Source: Halomonas piscis (GTDB lineage: Bacteria > Pseudomonadota > Gammaproteobacteria > Pseudomonadales > Halomonadaceae). From it: a DNA stretch of 64,000 nucleotides. Under the pieces are notes generated by a model. It saw nothing but the letters and a program-made list of their open reading frames with translations. It was not told where the DNA came from and searched no databases. Of the stretch, positions 62,410 through 64,000 are shown piece by piece; position 1 is the first letter of the stretch; every line of letters starts with the position of its first letter. The stretch is from the NCBI RefSeq assembly GCF_031886125.1, contig NZ_CP119391.1, positions 3,038,001-3,102,000 on the forward strand, given 5' to 3'. The translations under genes were made by a program, and so were the position numbers.

Positions 62410-63609
62410 ATGCGATATTCCCGACTCACCGAGCGCATCGCCGGCGAAGGCGCGGCGGCCTGGGACATTCACAACCGCGCGCTGGCCCGCCAGGCCAACG
62501 GCGACGACATTACCGTGCTCTCCGTCGGCGACCCGGACTTCGATACCCCGGCGCCGATCGTCGAAAGCGCCGTGGCAAGCCTACGCGCCGGCGCCACCCA
62601 CTATCCCGACGTCCAGGGCAAGCTGGCCCTGCGCGAGGCGATTGCGCGCCGCTACCGGGCAAGCGGAATGGACGTCTCGCCGGACAACCTGATCATCATG
62701 GCCGGCGCCCAGTGCGGCCTTTACGCCGCCGCCCAGTGCCTGCTCGACCCCGGCGACGAAGTCATCGTCGCCGAGCCGAACTACGTCACCTACGAAGCGG
62801 TGCTGGAGTCCACCGGCGCAACCATGGTGCGCATTCCCCTGTCCGGCGACCGCGGTTTTCGCCTGGACCCTGCCGACATCGAAGCGGCCATCACCCCGCG
62901 CACCCGGGCGATCATGCTCAACACCCCCCACAATCCTACCGGCCAGCTGATCGACGCCGAGCAGTGGGAGGCCGTGGCAGCGCTCTGCCGCCGCCACGAT
63001 CTCTGGCTGATCTCCGACGAGGTCTACGCCGAGCTGATCTTCGACGGCGAGCACGTCTGCGCGGCGGCCCTTGCCGACATGGCCGAGCGCACCGTGGTCG
63101 TCAACAGCCTCTCCAAGTCCCACGCCATGACCGGCTGGCGGCTGGGCTGGGTGCTCGGCCCCGAAGCGCTGATCGGCCATATGAGCCACCTGGCGCTGTG
63201 CATGCTCTACGGCTGCCCGGATTTCGTCCAGGACGCCGCCTGCAGCGCTCTCGAGCAGCAGCCGCCCCAGCTCGACGCCATGCGCGAGGCCTACCGCGCT
63301 CGCCGCGACGTCGTCTGCGATGCCCTGGACGACTGCTCGGCCGTAGCGGTGGTCAAGCCCGCGGCCGGCATGTTCATGATGGTCGACGTGCGCGCCACCG
63401 GGCTTTCGTCCCAGGCCTTCGCCGACCGTCTGCTCGACGAGCAGGGCGTGTCAGTGCTTTCCGGCGAAGCCTTCGGCCCATCCGCCGCGGGCTTTGTACG
63501 CCTCAGCCTGACCGTCGACGAGGCGCGTCTCGCCGCGGCCAGCCGCCGCCTGGCAAAGGTTGCCACGGCGGCCCGCGCCGAGGCCGCCTCCCTTTCCACC
63601 GTTCAATGA
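62410..63609 (+). CDS. Class I aminotransferase, arginine:pyruvate transaminase-like (AruH-like)
   Basis: The 399-residue PLP enzyme starts MRYSRLTERIAGEGAAAWDI, the same pattern as P. aeruginosa AruH. It has SVGDPDFDTP, AGAQCGLYAAAQCLL, NTPHNPTG and the PLP Lys in NSLSKSHAMTGWRLGW. AruH removes the alpha-amino group of arginine using pyruvate, and AruI then decarboxylates the oxo acid. The longer upstream frame is not used; ATG 62410 follows the aldolase stop by 8 bases. The substrate is inferred. Confidence 0.8.
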   Translation: MRYSRLTERIAGEGAAAWDIHNRALARQANGDDITVLSVGDPDFDTPAPIVESAVASLRAGATHYPDVQGKLALREAIARRYRASGMDVSPDNLIIMAGAQCGLYAAAQCLLDPGDEVIVAEPNYVTYEAVLESTGATMVRIPLSGDRGFRLDPADIEAAITPRTRAIMLNTPHNPTGQLIDAEQWEAVAALCRRHDLWLISDEVYAELIFDGEHVCAAALADMAERTVVVNSLSKSHAMTGWRLGWVLGPEALIGHMSHLALCMLYGCPDFVQDAACSALEQQPPQLDAMREAYRARRDVVCDALDDCSAVAVVKPAAGMFMMVDVRATGLSSQAFADRLLDEQGVSVLSGEAFGPSAAGFVRLSLTVDEARLAAASRRLAKVATAARAEAASLSTVQ

Positions 63610-63616
63610 GTTGCCT

Positions 63617-64000
63617 ATGACGACATCGCCCAACCCCTCTCCCGCTTCTTCCACCGCCCCGGCGGTGGAAGCCCGCCACCTCGTCAAGCGCTTCGGCGAT
63701 CTTGAGGTGCTCCGCGACGTTTCCCTCCAGGTCAGCGAGGGCAGCGTCACCTCCATCATCGGCGCCAGCGGCTCGGGCAAGAGCACCCTGCTGCGCTGCC
63801 TGAACCTGCTCGAACGCCCCGTGCAAGGCGAACTGACGATTGCGGATGAAACCATCCGCTTCGACCGCAATCGCCAGGGCGACATTGTCGGCCTGGACCG
63901 GCGCCAGCTGCAGCGGCTGCGCGCCAGAGTCAGCATGGTGTTTCAGCAGTTCAATCTGTGGCCGCACCTCACGGTGCTGGGCAACATCATCGAAGCGCCC
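63617..64000 (+). CDS. ABC transporter ATP-binding protein, polar amino acid type (partial)
   Basis: The gene continues past the window end; 128 residues are visible. It has Walker A GASGSGKST, followed by LLRCLNLLERP and the Q loop VFQQFNLWPHLTVL. These are typical of HisP/GlnQ/AotP-type ATPases for polar amino acids such as arginine. It follows the AruH-like gene by seven bases, so an arginine-type uptake system may complete the operon beyond the edge. Its family is not the one that normally pairs with OpuAC binding proteins. Confidence 0.82.
   Translation, partial: MTTSPNPSPASSTAPAVEARHLVKRFGDLEVLRDVSLQVSEGSVTSIIGASGSGKSTLLRCLNLLERPVQGELTIADETIRFDRNRQGDIVGLDRRQLQRLRARVSMVFQQFNLWPHLTVLGNIIEAP

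Overview
The window is a GC-rich gammaproteobacterial chromosome segment. Protein content and style suggest a Halomonas-like organism (Halomonadaceae): much betaine/carnitine metabolism, a split B12-dependent ribonucleotide reductase (nrdJa/nrdJb) as in Pseudomonas, and an ssb-MFS-uvrA block typical of this group. The assignment is inferred from gene content, not from a database search.

Layout. 0.15-13.1 kb is housekeeping: a META-domain lipoprotein, an SDR oxidoreductase, ssb, a YajR-like MFS transporter, uvrA, an old yellow enzyme, a CurA-like reductase, a DUF481 outer-membrane protein and nrdJb/nrdJa, with a tandem NrdR-box-like operator upstream. 14.2-19.7 kb is a complete rRNA operon on the minus strand (16S, tRNA-Ile, tRNA-Ala, 23S, 5S) with promoter, boxA sites and terminator. 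19.9-32.1 kb holds dctBD, a few housekeeping genes (YdjM-like, gamma carbonic anhydrase, NSS transporter, prlC, yheV) and a TAXI-type TRAP transporter. That transporter is preceded by a good sigma-54 promoter and tandem dyads that could bind DctD, so dctBD probably controls it. 32.2-34.1 kb is metF and an AEC transporter.

34.1-44.6 kb is a carnitine/gamma-butyrobetaine block: an aldehyde dehydrogenase, cdhC-cdhA-cdhB (carnitine to glycine betaine), a BCCT transporter interrupted by one in-frame TGA, two GlxA-type regulators, a gamma-butyrobetaine hydroxylase-like dioxygenase and an MFS transporter. 44.6-53.1 kb is a decayed, insertion-rich stretch. It has a frameshifted and truncated Dld-like reductase, a Usp fragment, a frameshifted Lon-like protease, a paired SMR exporter split by an ISL3 element exactly at the gene junction, and an IS630 element split by an IS110/IS1111-type element. 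At 53.3 kb is a large single gene fusing a RelE/ParE-like N-terminus, an SF1 helicase and ankyrin repeats.

57.3-64.0 kb (continuing past the window end) is a tightly coupled operon with a divergent GlxA regulator. Its first two genes look like TmpA and TmpB, the two non-heme iron oxygenases that turn 2-trimethylaminoethylphosphonate into glycine betaine and phosphate, although such genes are commonly labelled gamma-butyrobetaine hydroxylase and HD hydrolase. They are followed by an AruI-like decarboxylase, an OpuAC-type binding protein, a class II aldolase, an AruH-like transaminase and an ABC ATPase. The carnitine block and the Tmp pair would both end in glycine betaine, the main compatible solute of halophiles. 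The most interesting items are the Tmp-AruHI operon, the helicase fusion, the sigma-54/DctD architecture, the nested IS elements with a candidate guide RNA, and the BCCT stop codon.
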